From Mercurialis annua (taxonomy: Eukaryota > Streptophyta > Magnoliopsida > Malpighiales > Euphorbiaceae): a stretch of 64,000 nucleotides of DNA. The stretch is from contig NC_065571.1 in the NCBI RefSeq assembly GCF_937616625.2, forward strand, positions 14,448,501 to 14,512,500, read 5' to 3'. This document shows, in pieces, positions 11,545-24,687 of the stretch. The position numbers and the translations under genes were made by a program. Position 1 is the first letter of the stretch; each line of letters starts with the position of its first letter. A model generated the notes under the pieces. It did not search any database, had not been told where the DNA came from, and worked only from the letters and a program-made list of their open reading frames with translations.

Positions 11545-12298
11545 GCCATTAATCAACCATGGCACTCCAACTTAGTGCCCCCTATCACTAAACCTCCTAA
11601 ACATTAAATTCGGCCGCTAAATCCCCCTAAATTTTACATAATGATCCAGTAAACCCACATTACCCTAAAACCACCTAAAAAACCACCCCTACCCCTATTT
11701 TTCCCCAAAAGTATCCCTAATCTAAGTAAAAATATCAAATCAACCCAATCTAATAAAGTTTAAAGTCCCCCATCCAACCAAACTTAATATAAATCATTTA
11801 CCCAACCAAACCTCACCCGCCGCAATACTCCCGCATGAAACCATTTCTTTAATTAAATAAATAATATTGAAAAATAAATAATTACTTATTTAATTATTTA
11901 AGATGTGAAAAAATTATTTGAATTATTTATTTAATTTTTGGATGGATTCTTTTCCAGCGATGGATGGGTGGCGGTGGCCGGTAAAAAGGTAGCATGGGTG
12001 GGTGGCAGTTTCCGGTTGAATAGTTTGATTTAGTTGGTGGATTAGTGATTTAGATTTGATTTGGTTGGATGGATTACGTGTGATTTGGTTGGATGGGTGT
12101 CTTTAAGTTAGGTTAGATTAAGTTGGTTTGATTGTTTTTGTTTTTATGTAAATATTAGGGGTAGTTTTGTTATTTTGGGGCAAAGGGGGTTTACTGGACC
12201 ATGAAATAAAATTTCGGAGGTTTAGCGGCGGCTTTTAAAGTTCAAGGGATTTAGTGATTGGGGGTCATAAGTTATAGTGTCATGGTTGATTAATAACC
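11545..12298. mobile_element. Mutator-type foldback MITE, 754 bp
   Basis: Long inverted arms start GCCATTAATCAACCATGG at the left and end ATGGTTGATTAATAACC at the right. The flanks carry a near-perfect 9-bp duplication, TTTGTTTAG (11536-11544) and TTTGTTTTG (12299-12307). The central GATGGATTGGTGATTTAG-type words recur in the foldback near 45.8 kb, so the two are relatives. Confidence 0.7.
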
Positions 12299-12419
12299 TT
12301 TGTTTTGACATAAACAATCAACTTTGAGTAATTTAATATGGTCCATAAGTGCGTAGGATCATCTGGGAACACTCACGGCTCAATTCATAGTCTTCTAGCA
12401 AAAAATAAGATTTCTCATT

Positions 12420-13215
12420 TTGGAGAAATAAACAGTTTTTCGCGCCCATGACATTCGAGCATCACGGACGTGACATCAGAGTCGCGGGCGCGACACAAGC
12501 CTTTTATAAGCGCGACGGTCAAAGGCTGAAACCCTAGTTGACTATTGAAGCATCATGGGCGCGACACATACATCACGCACGCGACAAATTAGATCGTTGA
12601 AAACTCAACAGATATATTTCTGAAGCCCAATAAAATGATGACATGTAGTACTAGCCATTCGAGTTTATTTTGTCAGCAAGGCATATGTCGCGGGCACAAC
12701 ATGAGGGTAGCGGGCGCGACCCTTCTATTACCTTCCAAGTTACTTTTTTTTTGTTAGTATTTTACTTGTAGTTTGCAATTAGTATTAATATAAACCAATT
12801 TGCAATGTTTCGGAACTAATGATTTACAAACCTTAAAACAACAAACTCTCATCTTTAAATCAATTTTTTTATGTTGTAGTTTTTGAGTAAGCTTTTAAAC
12901 TCATAATCATTATAAGTTAGAGTTTAGCTTTGAAAAAATTCAATCTTTATAAATTAGACATTAATTTTACAAAATCTTATAGTCGGTGTTTAGTTTTAAA
13001 ACACTAAATTTAGAGTTAGTTTAAACTCTTTATGAATCTTGATTAGTGGATTCTAAGTTTCAGTCTTTGATTAAGTATTGGAGTATGATCGATATATGAT
13101 CCGAACTACTGTAAATTTTTGTGTCAATCTCCTAATCTCTTAAACGTTTTTTAAGTTTTTAATTCTGCTAAAAAGAATTTAAATTTTTCATTTACAATCA
13201 ATTATCAACACGCTA
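12420..13215 (+). repeat. Right copy of the LTR-like direct repeat
   Basis: Matches 1655-2400 in the same orientation and is the better-preserved copy at its left side. It contains repeated GGGCGCGAC words at 12470-12720. It is probably the 3' LTR of the decayed copia element. The exact ends are not resolved. Confidence 0.5.
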
Positions 13216-13219
13216 AAGA

Positions 13220-14125
13220 TTTACCAAATCGTATAGAAAATTATAAATTATCTAAAACATTGGACCGCATTCTTTATTTATGTTTTTTTTTTATTTCATT
13301 TTGATTCAAGCTAATTAATAGTTTGATTTTTTTTTCGTATTTTAGATATTTAATAACAATTGATTTATGATTTGCTTAATGATTATTTTAATATAACCAA
13401 TCGTCTAATAAATAATTATAAATATGATAGATTTTCATAATAAATTCTACAAAGTTTATAAAATGATAAAAGAAAAACTAGCTAGCTGTCTCCCATATTG
13501 ACATCATCCCATCCAAAGCATTTTATCCTCACGATACAAAGTGCACCCCTAAAGTTTTGTCGAATTGCAATTTTGAAACAAAAAACAAAGAGTCGTGGAA
13601 TCTGATACGTTGATTAAAACGTGCATAGAAAGCAACCAAAGATATATACATAAAATTCCAACAAATATTTTTTGTTTCAAAAATGACCTAAAAATAGGGC
13701 ATGTATCATTTATAGGAATCAATCTTTGCACTTATCGTGTGCATGAACCATAATATGAGCAACCCATTTGCGTCAATAAATGGTTATGAGAAAGACATAA
13801 ATTCAAGAAAAGTTAGCTTTGATAGATACTCTTATGAAATCCATGTCTCATCAAACAGCTGTTTTGGTCCTCCTTATCATACAGGAATGGTTCTTTTGGG
13901 CTAAATAAAAGTTACTTTAATTTTATTAAGGTCTAATTGTGCCGAAAAGTCCCAATTCGTTTTTTAAATTTTTCGAAAATATATTCAAACTTCAAATGTC
14001 GTAAATCTATTATAATTTGACCATTTTGTAGGAATTGTATCTGATTTTTAAAAATTGATTCAATTATAGTTGCGAAACAATTGGTATCTAGTTTAAAAAG
14101 AATGCAAGAAGAAGAGTTGCTAGTT
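13220..14125. other. AT-rich non-coding stretch, nothing recognised
   Basis: No domain, inverted repeat or duplication boundary was found. The 60-codon minus-strand frame at 13549-13731 shows no recognisable motif. Confidence 0.5.
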
Positions 14126-14575
14126 AGAATGACACCACTATAAATTTATGGTCGTTGAAATTATAGTGGCAAAATCCTAGCCGCACAGCATCCATCTCTC
14201 AACAAAAAAACTAACCCTATTCTTGACTTTCTTCAAGACCACAGCCGATCAATATTTAATCGGCGGTGGTCTCGTTTTTCTTTATTTCAGTTTTTATTTT
14301 ATATATGATCGTTGTCTTTTGCTATTTTATGTTTTTATTTATGGTTATTCTTATTTCTCCTTTTATGGAGTTTATATTTTTCCTTCGTAGAAATTTTATA
14401 TTGCCCTTTATGGGATTTGATGTCCTTTTGTGGATCTTTTATTGCGGTGCAGATTTGAATCGTTTATGATGGAATTTTTTTTTGGTTTTCAATTGAATTC
14501 ATTGAAAGATATAATCCAGTTGAACAATTCAAGTAGAAATTGTCAGAGCTGAAGATTGTATTTTGATAATGTGCA

Positions 14576-14780
14576 TATTAACAATGATCTGAATGAGAAT
14601 GAAATGAATCTCTAAATCAGATAGATTGAGATTAAGCTCATAAGAGCAGTTTATATACAAAGGCAGAATTCCAACTTAACTACAGTGGAATATGTCATAG
14701 GTTAACTAACTCCAACTAACTGATAAAATAACAACTAACTAATTAACTTAGTAGCTAAGTAATCAGCTCTTCTCTTTACA
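14576..14780 (-). repeat. 3' LTR of copia element
   Basis: It is the partner of 32071-32275. Its outer end reads TA where the other has TG, a single transition in the conserved terminal dinucleotide. The pol frame ends inside it, at 14763. Confidence 0.9.
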
Positions 14781-17361
14781 CTCGCCCTCAAGAGGAGCAT
14801 AAATGTTGTGAATTCTCATCTTGCTTAACAAACTATGAAAAGGACCTGAACTTAAACCCTTGGTGAAAATATCAGCAAGCTGCTGAGTTGTTGAAATATG
14901 CATGGGTTTAAGGATGCCTGCTTGAATCTTCTCTCTTATGAAATGACAATCCAGTTTTATATGCTTAGTTCGTTCATGGAAAACTGGATTGTTGCAAATA
15001 TGTAGAGCTGAAATGTTGTCACAAAAGAAATGAACTGGTAAAGGATGCTTGATCTGGAAATCATTCAACAAATATAGCAACCAAGTCACTTCTGAAGCTG
15101 TTGTAGCCATTGATCTGTTTTCAGCTTCTGTAGAACTACGAGAAACAACTTGTTGTTTCTTAGACTTCCAACTGATCAGAGAAGATCCAAGAAAAATGCA
15201 ATAGCCAGTAAGAGACTTCCTTATTTCTGGACAACCAGCCCAGTCACTATCACAATAAGCACGCATTTGAAGTGAAATCTCAGAAGAAAAATGAATTCCT
15301 TGGCCAGGTGAACCTTTCAAATACCGAAGAACTCTCATAGCAGACTGCAGATGGATAGAAGCATGCTTATCCATGAACTGAGTGAGAACATGTACTGCAT
15401 AAGTGATATCTGGCCTTGTGAGAGTTAGATAAAGCAGTTTACCTATTAATTGTCTATAGGCAGTAGGATTATCCAAAAGATCCTTTGATTGATGCATCAA
15501 CTTATGGTTTGCCTCAATTGGAGTATAGACTAGTTTGGAGCCTATCAAACCATATTCATCCAGTAAGTCAAGAATATATCTGCACTGACAGAGATTAATA
15601 CCAGAGGAATTGCGTGCTATTTCAAGGCCAATAAAGTATTTGAGAGATCCCAAATCCATTAACTTGAACTGAATATGTAACAAAGCCTTGAGAGAAGAAA
15701 TAGCAGCCAAACTGGAACTTGCTATAATAATGTCATCAACATATAGCAGTAAAGCAATGAATCCAGTGGAATCTGTCTTAGTAAAAAGAGAGTAATCAGA
15801 CTTGGATTGTGTAAAACCTTGTGTTAGCAAAAAAGTTGTAAACTTTAAATTCCACTGCCTAGAAGCTTGCTTAAGCCCATATAAAGACTTATGCAATTTG
15901 CACACAAGTTGACCAGCAAATTTATCAGATTGCTCCCCCTTAATCTGATAACCTTGTGGTATAGACATATACACATCTTCATCCAAATCATCATTAAGGA
16001 AAGCATTATTTATGTCCAACTGAGATAAATGCCAGTTGTTAATGGCTGCCAATGCAAGAAATAATCTGACAGTAGTGTGTTTTGCCACAGGACTGAAAGT
16101 CTTCTGATAATCAAAACCATATCTTTGGGTATAACCCTTTTCTACAAGCCTTGCTTTATAGCGTTCAATGCTTCCATTTGAGTGAAATTTGATCTTGTAA
16201 ACCCACTTAGATCCAATCACATGTTGACCAGGTGGTAATTGTACAAGAGACCAAGTATTATTTTGACTAAGTGCTAGTAACTCATCCTGCATTGCATGCT
16301 GCCAATGAGGAGATGAAACAGCCTGATGATATGTTTTTGGTTCTGTGTTAACAGAAATCTGGTTAACAAAAGACAGATGAGAAGAAGAAATTTTAGAATA
16401 GGATAAGTAGTTTTGTATGGGATGAGAAGTGGAGCATGTAGAAACTTGGTGTTGGTAGTCTGAAAGATAAGATGGGATGGTATGTGTTCTTGTACTTCTG
16501 CAAAGAGATACAGGATTTGAAAGAGCAGAAGCAGTTTCAGATGTAGGTTCAGGGTGAGAAAGATCAGAATGGCTATTTGAAGTAGGTGAAGGGTGAGTAA
16601 AATTTTATGATGGTATGACAGGAAGAACATGTGAATTGGAATCAGCTAGAGATGAAACTTGAAAAGGAAAAGAGGTTTCATGAAAAAGTATATCTCTAGA
16701 AATGAAAACTGAGTGAGAATGAAGGTCATATACCTTATATCCTTTTGTGTGCATAGGATAGCCAAGAAAAATACACTTTCTGGCTCTAGAATCAAATTTC
16801 TTCTTATGTGGATCCACATTGGTAGCAAAACAAAGTGAACCAAAGACTCTGAAATGAGCATAGTCAGGCTTGCACTGGTGAAGTTTTTCATAAGGACTGA
16901 TGTCTTTGAGTACTGGAGTAGGAATTCTGTTGATGATGTAAGCAGCAGTAAGAATGGCTTGACCCCAAAACTTTATAGGCAAACTGGCCTAAAACAGTAA
17001 AGATCTTGCTACATTTAACAGATGTTGGTGCTTCCTTTCTGGCACACCATTCTGCTGGGGTGTATATACACAAGTTTTCTGATGAATAATGCCTTTTGAA
17101 GCATAGAAGGCAGACAAAAGAAACTCTGTGCCATTGTCTGTTCTTATTATCTTAATAGACTTATGAAACTGGGTGAGAACCATTTGATGAAACTGAGAGA
17201 CAATATCAGCAACTTGTAATTTATACTTTAACAAATAAATCCATGTCACTTTGGAGTTATCATCAACTATTATCAAGAAATAATGATTGTCATTCACATC
17301 AGGAACTGAATAAGGACCCCACACATCCATATGAATCAATTCAAAACTTGAACTTGTATTA
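14763..17361 (-). pseudogene. Copia pol: integrase, reverse transcriptase, RNase H
   Basis: One minus-strand frame runs from the Athila insertion point to the 3' LTR. Integrase pieces (17339-16605) include the HMDVWGPYS aspartate, RTDNGTEF, and the glutamate region PQQNGVPERKHQ. The RT (16292 onward, 509 codons open) has KARLVEKGYTQ, LDINNAFLNDDL and the YVDD catalytic box in LLLYVDDIIIA. RNase H follows, with CDSDWAGCPEIRKS and STEAENRSMA. Two in-frame stops interrupt integrase and linker: TAG at 16989-16991, where Gln is usual, and TAA at 16605-16607. In life this polyprotein would copy RNA to DNA and integrate it. Here RT and RNase H are intact but cut off from the start. Confidence 0.85.
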
Positions 17362-17579
17362 CATGTTGATAGGAGTATTTTACTCCTATATTTAGGGTCG
17401 ATTTTACTCGGTTTTCATCATGTGTAGTATTGTTTTTATACATTATTTGGCGTTTTTACGTTTAATAGTGTTTGTTAGTGTTTCAGTGGAAATTAGGTGA
17501 AAAACGACTATTTGGGGCAAATTTATGGTGGATTGCGTGTACGAGTAAAAGCGTAGCTTGCGGACGAAGAAATTGAAGA

Positions 17580-17822
17580 TTCACGAACGAGATTGAGAAA
17601 AATGGGTTGTTCCCGTTCGAAACAAAGGTTTCACGAACGGGAACCATGCAGAATAAGCATGAGTCTCGAACGAGAAGGCCTTGTCTCGTTCGGGACTCAA
17701 GAAGGAATCAACATCTCAAAGCTTTCGGATTCAAGTTTTTTCGAACGTGAAAGAGGCTCCCGTTCGGGAACCATGTTAAAACTGGGCATGTCACGAACGG
17801 GACTATGGTTTCCCGAACGGGA
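17580..17822. repeat. CGTTCG/CGAACG near-palindrome array in 5' LTR
   Basis: About nine words of the form (T/A)CNCGTTCGNGA or its complement occur in about 240 bp, in alternating orientation and upstream of the TATA box. An equivalent copy is at 28775-29017 in the other LTR. Confidence 0.8.
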
Positions 17823-17946
17823 AAGAAGAGAATTACACGTGCAGCAGACTTTGAATTGGACTGAAATTCCTCCTCCAATTACAATTACAATTCCTATTAC
17901 AAATTGATTTGTAATACGAATTAGAAGACTCCGGAACTTCTCCTAC

Positions 17947-17955
17947 TATATAAAG
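17947..17955 (+). promoter_or_regulatory. TATA box of 5' LTR
   Basis: TATATAAAG, identical at 29142-29150 in the other LTR. It is the only strong TATA box in the LTR and probably drives the genomic transcript. Confidence 0.6.
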
Positions 17956-18927
17956 ACCTTGTACTAGACTCAATTTAAGATGTAGAATAATTTAGACTAC
18001 ATTAGTTTTATTTTCATTCTCTTAAAATAGCGTTTTAGCTTCTATTTCTCAGCAGTTTATAAGTAGTTTATTATTAGTTTCTGCAAAGAACGATTGTGAA
18101 GATTTCAAGTTTAATCTAGACGATCCTTCCGAAATTGACAACTCCGGTATTTATTGTTCTAATTATGTTTAATTCTTCATCTTCTTCTTTGTTTAATTTA
18201 AGCTTAAGCATGTGTAACTAAATCCTTTGTTCGGGGATTGATATGAACACTTAGATTAGTTTTCGAATTGGATTAGGATTTATTAAGTGCGTAAAATTGT
18301 GTTTTAATTACTAAGATTAATGCTTGAATTAATTTGATCACTTAGTTCATGATTTTGTGTTTAATTAACTAATTGAGAGATTGTTAATTAAATAGACATA
18401 GGTAATTAAAAACTTAGAGGAAAACACCGTGAGAGCGGGTTGGAATTTAGGTAGTCGTTGAGTTTGCTTCATAATTACAATTTAGTTATTTAATTCAGTT
18501 TTAATATTGTGAGAGCAAGTTAATAATTGATTAGCTAATTATTTTGTGATTTTATTTGAATCCTTGAGACTTGAGAGAGCGGGATTCGGTGCAATAGAAT
18601 AGCTCGATTCATAATAAAATCACTAGATAAATTTTGATCCATTCTTCTACTAGTTTACTTGGAATTATCAATTCTTGAGCTTTTTACCATTATTGTTTAA
18701 ACTTCAATTTATTTGTTTGATTTTAGATTTTTAATCTAATTACTTGAGTTAATTCACTTTAGATTATAATTAGTTTACACAAATCCATTTATTTTCCTAC
18801 TAGCCAATTAAAGAATATTAGAAATTAGTTGTTTAGTTCATTGTTCCTTGTGGGATCGATACTTGGTCTTCCAAGTTATATTACTTGAGCGATATCGTAC
18901 ACTTGCGATTATTTGCCAACAAGTTTT

Positions 18928-18947
18928 TGGCGCCGTTGCCGGGGAGC
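18928..18947 (+). promoter_or_regulatory. Primer binding site of Athila-like element
   Basis: TGGCGCCGTTGCCGGGGAGC lies six bases after the 5' LTR. This is the conserved tRNA primer site of plant Athila/Tat elements (a tRNA-Asp type primer as I recall it). Confidence 0.85.
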
Positions 18948-19088
18948 AATTGCGATTAAATTAATTAAAAGTATCTTATTCTTAGATTGAGTTAGTTCTA
19001 TTTAATTTTAGTTATTTTTATACTTTGTGATTCTTGGATTTTACGTTGGTTTTCTTGTTTGTGTTTGCGCAGGAGTTTTGGTTAGTGT

Positions 19089-22000
19089 ATGCCTAATACA
19101 CGACGTGCCAGAAAACCGCTAGAACCGTTTCAGTCAGATTTAACATCCTTCGAAAGAAGTATCCGAAAAACAGCGCGGAAATCCAAAACAATGGAGGACG
19201 ACCGTAATCCTCCGTTGAATCATGAGGGGATTGTTCCACCACCACTACATGATGGCCTAGCTCTTAATAGGCCAAACGAGAGGGTTGCCCCTCTTCCCGC
19301 AAGACGTACCTTGGGTGAATTCTTCTTACCCAACGTAGACAACGCCAACTATGGATGCTTTGCACCTCCTATACTCGCTAACAATTTTGAAATCAAGCCG
19401 GGAACGATTCAACTACTTGAGAGTCGTTGTCAATTTTATGGGTTGGAACGCGAGGATCCAAACGCCCATCTTTCAAAATTCACGGAGGTATGCAACACAT
19501 TCAAAATCCATAATGTGACGGAGGATCAAATCAAGCTTCGTCTTTTTCCTTTCTCTTTGAGGGATAAGGCGAGGAATTGGATTCAATCACTTCCAAGCAC
19601 CTCAATCACAACATGGAAGCAATTGGCACAAGCTTTTCTCAATAAGTATTTCTCTATGGGTAAGACCGCAAGGATGACCAAGGAAATTATAGATTTTCTC
19701 CAATTACATGGTGAATCTCTATACCAAGCTTGGGAACGCTTCAAAGAGCTTCAAAGAAATTGTCCGCATCATCATCTCGGGAGGGAGCATCTTATCTCTA
19801 TTTTCTACAATGGTACCAATGAGGCTACACGGGCAACGATTGATGCGGCATCGGGAGGATCACTTATGAAGAAAACTTATGATGAAGCCAATAACTTGCT
19901 AGAGGAACTCGCTACAAATAGTTGTTCTTGGTCAACCGAGCGGTTGAGGCAACCACCTCAAAAGGGTATAATGACCCTCGAGCAAACCCAAGAATTTGAA
20001 GCAATGAAAGCGAAGAATGCGACACTTCTAGCACAACTCGACATGTACAAACAACAAGCAAATCAAAGGAATGCTCAACTTGCGGTAGTTCAAATGGGTT
20101 GCGAGACTTGTGATGGGCACGATCATTCGGGAATGGATTGCCCCGTCCTACATCAAAACTCAAATGAGCAAGTCAACTATGTCAATGGGCAAAGGCAAGA
20201 CAATGACCCATATTCCAACACCTATAATCCGGGGTGGAGGAATCATCCTAATTTTTCGTGGAGGGAAAATGCGGGTCAAGCCAATGCCAACCCAAATATG
20301 GGAGGAGCAAATTTTCAAGGAGGAAACCGTGGTCCACAAAACCAAGGCAACTTCAACAACTACCGACCACAACCCCCACCCGGTTTTCAAAATCGGAATA
20401 CGGATGAGGGGAGCAAAATTGACAAGCTTATTGAGGAAGTTAGAACCGGTTTTAAGAACCAAGCTTCCGTCAATCACCATCTCGAGACTCAAATTTCTCA
20501 ACTTGCCATCTCGCTTCAAAATAGAGCTCAAGGGGGTTTACCGTCTACAACGGAGTCAAATCCAAGGGAGCAAGTCAAAGCCATTGAACTCCGAAGCGGG
20601 AAAGAACTTGATGATCCACATGCAAGTAAAGAGAAAGCGATCGATTCAACAACGGGAACAAATGAGGAGGAAGTAACCGAACTTCCATATGTAAAACCGC
20701 CACCTCCTCCTCCATTTGTGCCGAAGGTCCCTTTCCCGGGACGATTGAAGAAGACGCCGGACAACCAAAAATTCCATAAATTTCTGGAAATTTTTAAGAA
20801 ACTCCAAATCAATATAAGCTTTGCGGATGCTTTGCGTGAGATGCCTCAATACGCGAAGTTCCTCAAAGAAATCATAACGAAGAAAAGGAGTTGGGACGAC
20901 AAAGGCACAATTTCCCTAACGGAAAATTGTAGCTCACTCATCCTTAGTGACTTGCCCACCAAGCTTAAGGACCCAGGGAGTTTTACAATTCCATGCAAAA
21001 TAGGCGATTTAAATTCAATTAATTGTCTATGTGATTTAGGGGCAAGTATCAATCTAATGCCTTTGTTTCTTTTCAGGGATATTTTTGGTGATCAAACTTT
21101 GAAGCAAACATCAATGATGCTTCAATTGGCGGACCACTCCCTAAAAAAGCCATACGGAGTGGTAGAAGATGTTCTAGTCAAAGTAGATAAATTCATCATT
21201 CCGGTGGATTTTGTCGTACTTGACTATGCGGCGGATAAAACATGCCCTATGATTCTTGGGCGTCCTTTCATGAACACGGGGAGGGCATTGATAGATGTGC
21301 ACGCCGGACGACTCACTTTGCGTATCGATGATGACAAAGTAGAGTTTGATATGAAAAGGATTATGCGCAACACTTTTGAAGAGGTGGAATGCATGAAATT
21401 GGATATGATTGATGGATTCGTGGAAGAACTTTTCCCGGTTTCAAAAGTCATATTCCATTCCGAGGAGACACAAGCAACTTCCGGGGAAGAATATTCCAAA
21501 GAAGATGAGCCGAAAGCCGAAAATTTGATTAGAAGAGAGAGCGTGACACCACCTTCTTCTATCTCTCCACCAAAGGTTGAGCTTAAAACGTTACCATCTC
21601 ACTTACGGTATGCGTTTTTGGGCGACAACATGACACTTCCCATCATCATCTCAAACAACTTGTCAGAAACACAAGAAGCGAGAGTTGTCAAAGTGGTGAA
21701 GCAACATATATTGGCGATCGGTTGGCAAATTTCGAACATCCGAGGAATTAGTCCCTCGGTGGTCATGCACAAGATCCACCTAGAAAATGAGTCAAGAGCA
21801 TCGGCTCAAAGACAACGGCGTTTGAATCCAAATATGAAGGAGGTCGTGCACAAAGAGATAGTAAAACTTCTCGACGCCGGAATTATATACCCCATATCCG
21901 ATAGTGCGTGGGTTAGTCCCATTCAATGCGTTCCAAAGAGAGGGGGGATGACGGTGATTGAGAACGAGAAGGGTGAGCAAATTTCCACTAGGACGGTAAC

Positions 22001-24473
22001 GGGATGGCGTGTTTGTATTGACTACCGCAAGTTGAATACGGAGACGAGGAAGGACCATTTTCCGTTACCATTTATCGATCAAATGTTGGAGCGGGTAGCG
22101 GGCCACGCTTATTATTGTTTTCTCGATGGATATTCCGGGTACAATCAAATTCTTATCTTCCCGGATGACCAAGAGAAAACAACTTTCACATGTCCTTATG
22201 GAACGTTTGCTTATCGGAGGATGCCTTTTGGTCTTTGTAATGCACCGGCAACATTTCAACGATGTATGACTTCCATCTTCGCCGATATGATTGAAGATAT
22301 TATGGAAGTCTTCATGGATGATTTTTCGGTATTCGGGGACTCTTTTGAGATGTGCTTAAATAATCTTGAACGAGTGTTGGCCCGGTGTGAGGAGACCAAT
22401 CTAGTCTTGAATTGGGAGAAGTGCCATTTCATGGTAGAAGAGGGAATTGTCTTGGGACATAAAATCTCCAAGGACGGCATTGAAGTAGATAGAGCAAAAA
22501 CGGAAATCATCGAGAAATTACCACCACCAACTACCGTAAAGGGAGTTCGTGCCTTCTTAGGGCACGCCGGGTTTTATCGACGATTCATCAAAAATTTCTC
22601 TTCCATTGCTCGTCCTTTAACTAATTTGCTTGTTAAAGATATTCCTTATGAATTTACTAATGATTGCCTTGTTGCTTTTTCTAGGTTGAAGGAAGCCCTT
22701 ATCTCGGCCCCAATTATTTCATCACCCGATTGGACTCTTCCTTTCGAACTCATGTGTGATGCAAGCGATATAGCACTTGGGTGCGTATTGGGGCAACGGA
22801 GGGAGAAAAAGCTTCACGTGATATACTATGCGAGCCGAACATTGGCGGGTGCTCAACTCAATTACACCACCACCAAAAAAGAGATGCTTGCGGTGGTGTT
22901 CGCATTGGATAAATTTCGGTCGTACTTACTTTGCTCTAAGGTTATCATCTATACGGACCATGCGGCCCTTCGATACCTTTTTGCAAAGCAAGATGCTAAA
23001 CCGAGACTAATCCGATGGGTGCTTCTTATGCAAGAGTTTGACATCGAAATTCGCGACAAGAAAGGAACGGAGAACGTCGTCGCCGACCACTTGTCAAGGT
23101 TAGAGATTCCGGAACCAATTATAAGTGGCGTAGAGATTAATGAAACGTTTCCGGATGAGATGTTGATGGTACTTTCGGAAGTGGAAACGCCATGGTATGC
23201 GGATATCGCAAACTATCTATCTTCCGAAATAATGACACCGGATTTGACTTACCACCAAAGGAAGAAGTTCTTGAGCGATGCTAAACGGTTTCTATGGGAG
23301 GAACCGTACCTCTTCAAGGTGTGTGGAGATGGGATTTTGAGGAGATGTGTACCACTACAAGAGATGATGCCTATACTTAGTCAATGACATTCCTCGGACT
23401 ATGCGGGTCACTATGGTACATCAAGGACCGCCGCTCGTGTGCTAGAGTGCGGATTCTTTTGGCCTACGCTATTTCGCGATGCAAAAGACTTTGTTAGTCA
23501 TTGCGATCGATGCCAAAGAGTGGGGAACATATCTAAGAGAGATGAAATGCCGCTTACCAACATTCAAGAGGTGGAACTTTTCGATGTGTGGGGAATAGAC
23601 TTCATGGGTCCTTTTCCTATGTCGTTTGGAAAGCAATACATATTGGTGTGCGTAGATTACGTTTCAAAATGGGTAGAGGCGGAAGCATTACCCACTAACG
23701 ATGCCAAAGTAGTGTTGGATTTTCTCAAACGTTTGATGAATCGATACGGGACTCCTAGAGCAATAATAAGCGACGGTGGATCTCACTTTTGCAATAGGCA
23801 ATTCGATGCCTTGATGCGGAAATATAAAGTCTATCATCGGGTCGCTACTCCGTACCATCCTCAAACAAGCGGGCAAGTTGAAGTTTCTAACCGTGAGCTA
23901 AAGAGAATTCTAGAGAAAACGGTTAATAACACAAGGAAAGATTGGTCACTGAAACTAGATGATGCATTATGGGCATATCGTACGGCTTTTAAAACGCCCC
24001 TCGGAATGTCTCCATATCGTATTGTTTTTGGGAAAGCATGCCATCTTCCGGTGGAACTTGAACATAGAGCGTATTGGGCCATTAAAAAGCTCAATTTTGA
24101 CCTTAAAGCGGCGGGGGAGAAACGTATGCTTCAACTCAATGAGTTGGACGAATTTCGGTTAAATGCTTATGAAAACGCCAAGCTTTACAAAGAAAAGACG
24201 AAACGATGGCACGACGCTCATATCGTTCCTAAAACTTTTTCGGAAGGCTCTTTTGTTTTGCTCTACAACTCACGCCTCAAATTATTTCCCGGGAAATTAA
24301 AATCCCGTTGGAGCGGTCCTTTCAAAATTCGAACGGTGGCAAGTCATGGAGCTTTGGAATTGGAGAATTCTAGTGGTGAAATCTTCAAAGTAAATGGACA
24401 AAGGTGCAAGCCGTATCTTGGACCTTTGACGGATCAAGTAGTGGAACAAATCACGTTCACCACTCCTACATAA
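19089..24473 (+). pseudogene. Athila-like gag-pol, one internal nonsense codon
   Basis: The frame is open for 1432 codons from ATG 19089 to TGA 23385-23387, then open in the same frame to TAA at 24471-24473. Gag core lies around residues 130-230, with a CCHC knuckle CETCDGHDHSGMDC near 338. Protease CDLGASINLMP is near 647. RT has VCIDYRKLN near 974 and catalytic VFMDDF near 1074. RNase H spans about 1219-1335, with MCDASDIALG, YTDHAAL and VADHLSR. The stop falls just before the HSSDYAGHY zinc finger of integrase, where a Cys is common in relatives. Integrase then keeps D (WGIDFMG), D (ISDGGSHF) and E (GQVEVSN). Without readthrough no integrase is made, so the copy is probably non-autonomous although recent. 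Confidence 0.92.
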
Positions 24474-24687
24474 ATTCCGGGCCACGGTCTAGCTTTTGAC
24501 CGAAAATAAAGCGCACTCGAGAGGCAATCTCGAGAGGTTACGTGTTTTGTTTTATTTATTTTATTTTTTCTTTTTGCTTATTTAATTTTTATTTGTTTAT
24601 TTATTTACGTCTAATTCCGGGGTGAGTTTTTGTGTTTCCGCAGGTATATAAAAGATTTCAGGAGGTTCTCATTCGGAACAAAGCCTT

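Larger units (their letters stand above)
1655..13215 (+). mobile_element. Decayed Ty1/copia element, broken by two solo LTRs and a MITE
   Basis: LTR-like direct repeats (about 1655-2400 and 12420-13215) bracket a decayed gag region at 5912-7233 and 9582-10440. That region holds a UBN2-type gag domain and a CCHC knuckle. Purine-rich stretches near 11325-11340 and 11430-11442 could be polypurine tracts. No reverse transcriptase or integrase remains. The parts have the right order and orientation for one element, but that they belong together is inferred. Confidence 0.45.
17367..18921 (+). repeat. 5' LTR of Athila-like element
   Basis: Starts TGATAGGAGTATTTTACTCC and ends TATTTGCCAACA. A TATATAAAG box lies at 17947-17955. 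The CGTTCG-type array lies upstream of the box at 17580-17822, that is, in the presumed U3 region. Open frame 17593-17907 reads through that array and is not called a gene. Confidence 0.95.

Noticed and set aside
14135..14170. Small palindrome CCACTATAA...TTATAGTGG as its own MITE
   Set aside because: The left half is part of the 18-bp duplication shared with 32550-32567, so the duplication explains it better.
17593..17907. 104-codon open frame in the Athila-like LTR, repeated at 28788-29102
   Set aside because: It runs through the CGTTCG array upstream of the TATA box, has no domain, and is kept in both LTRs only because the LTRs are nearly identical.
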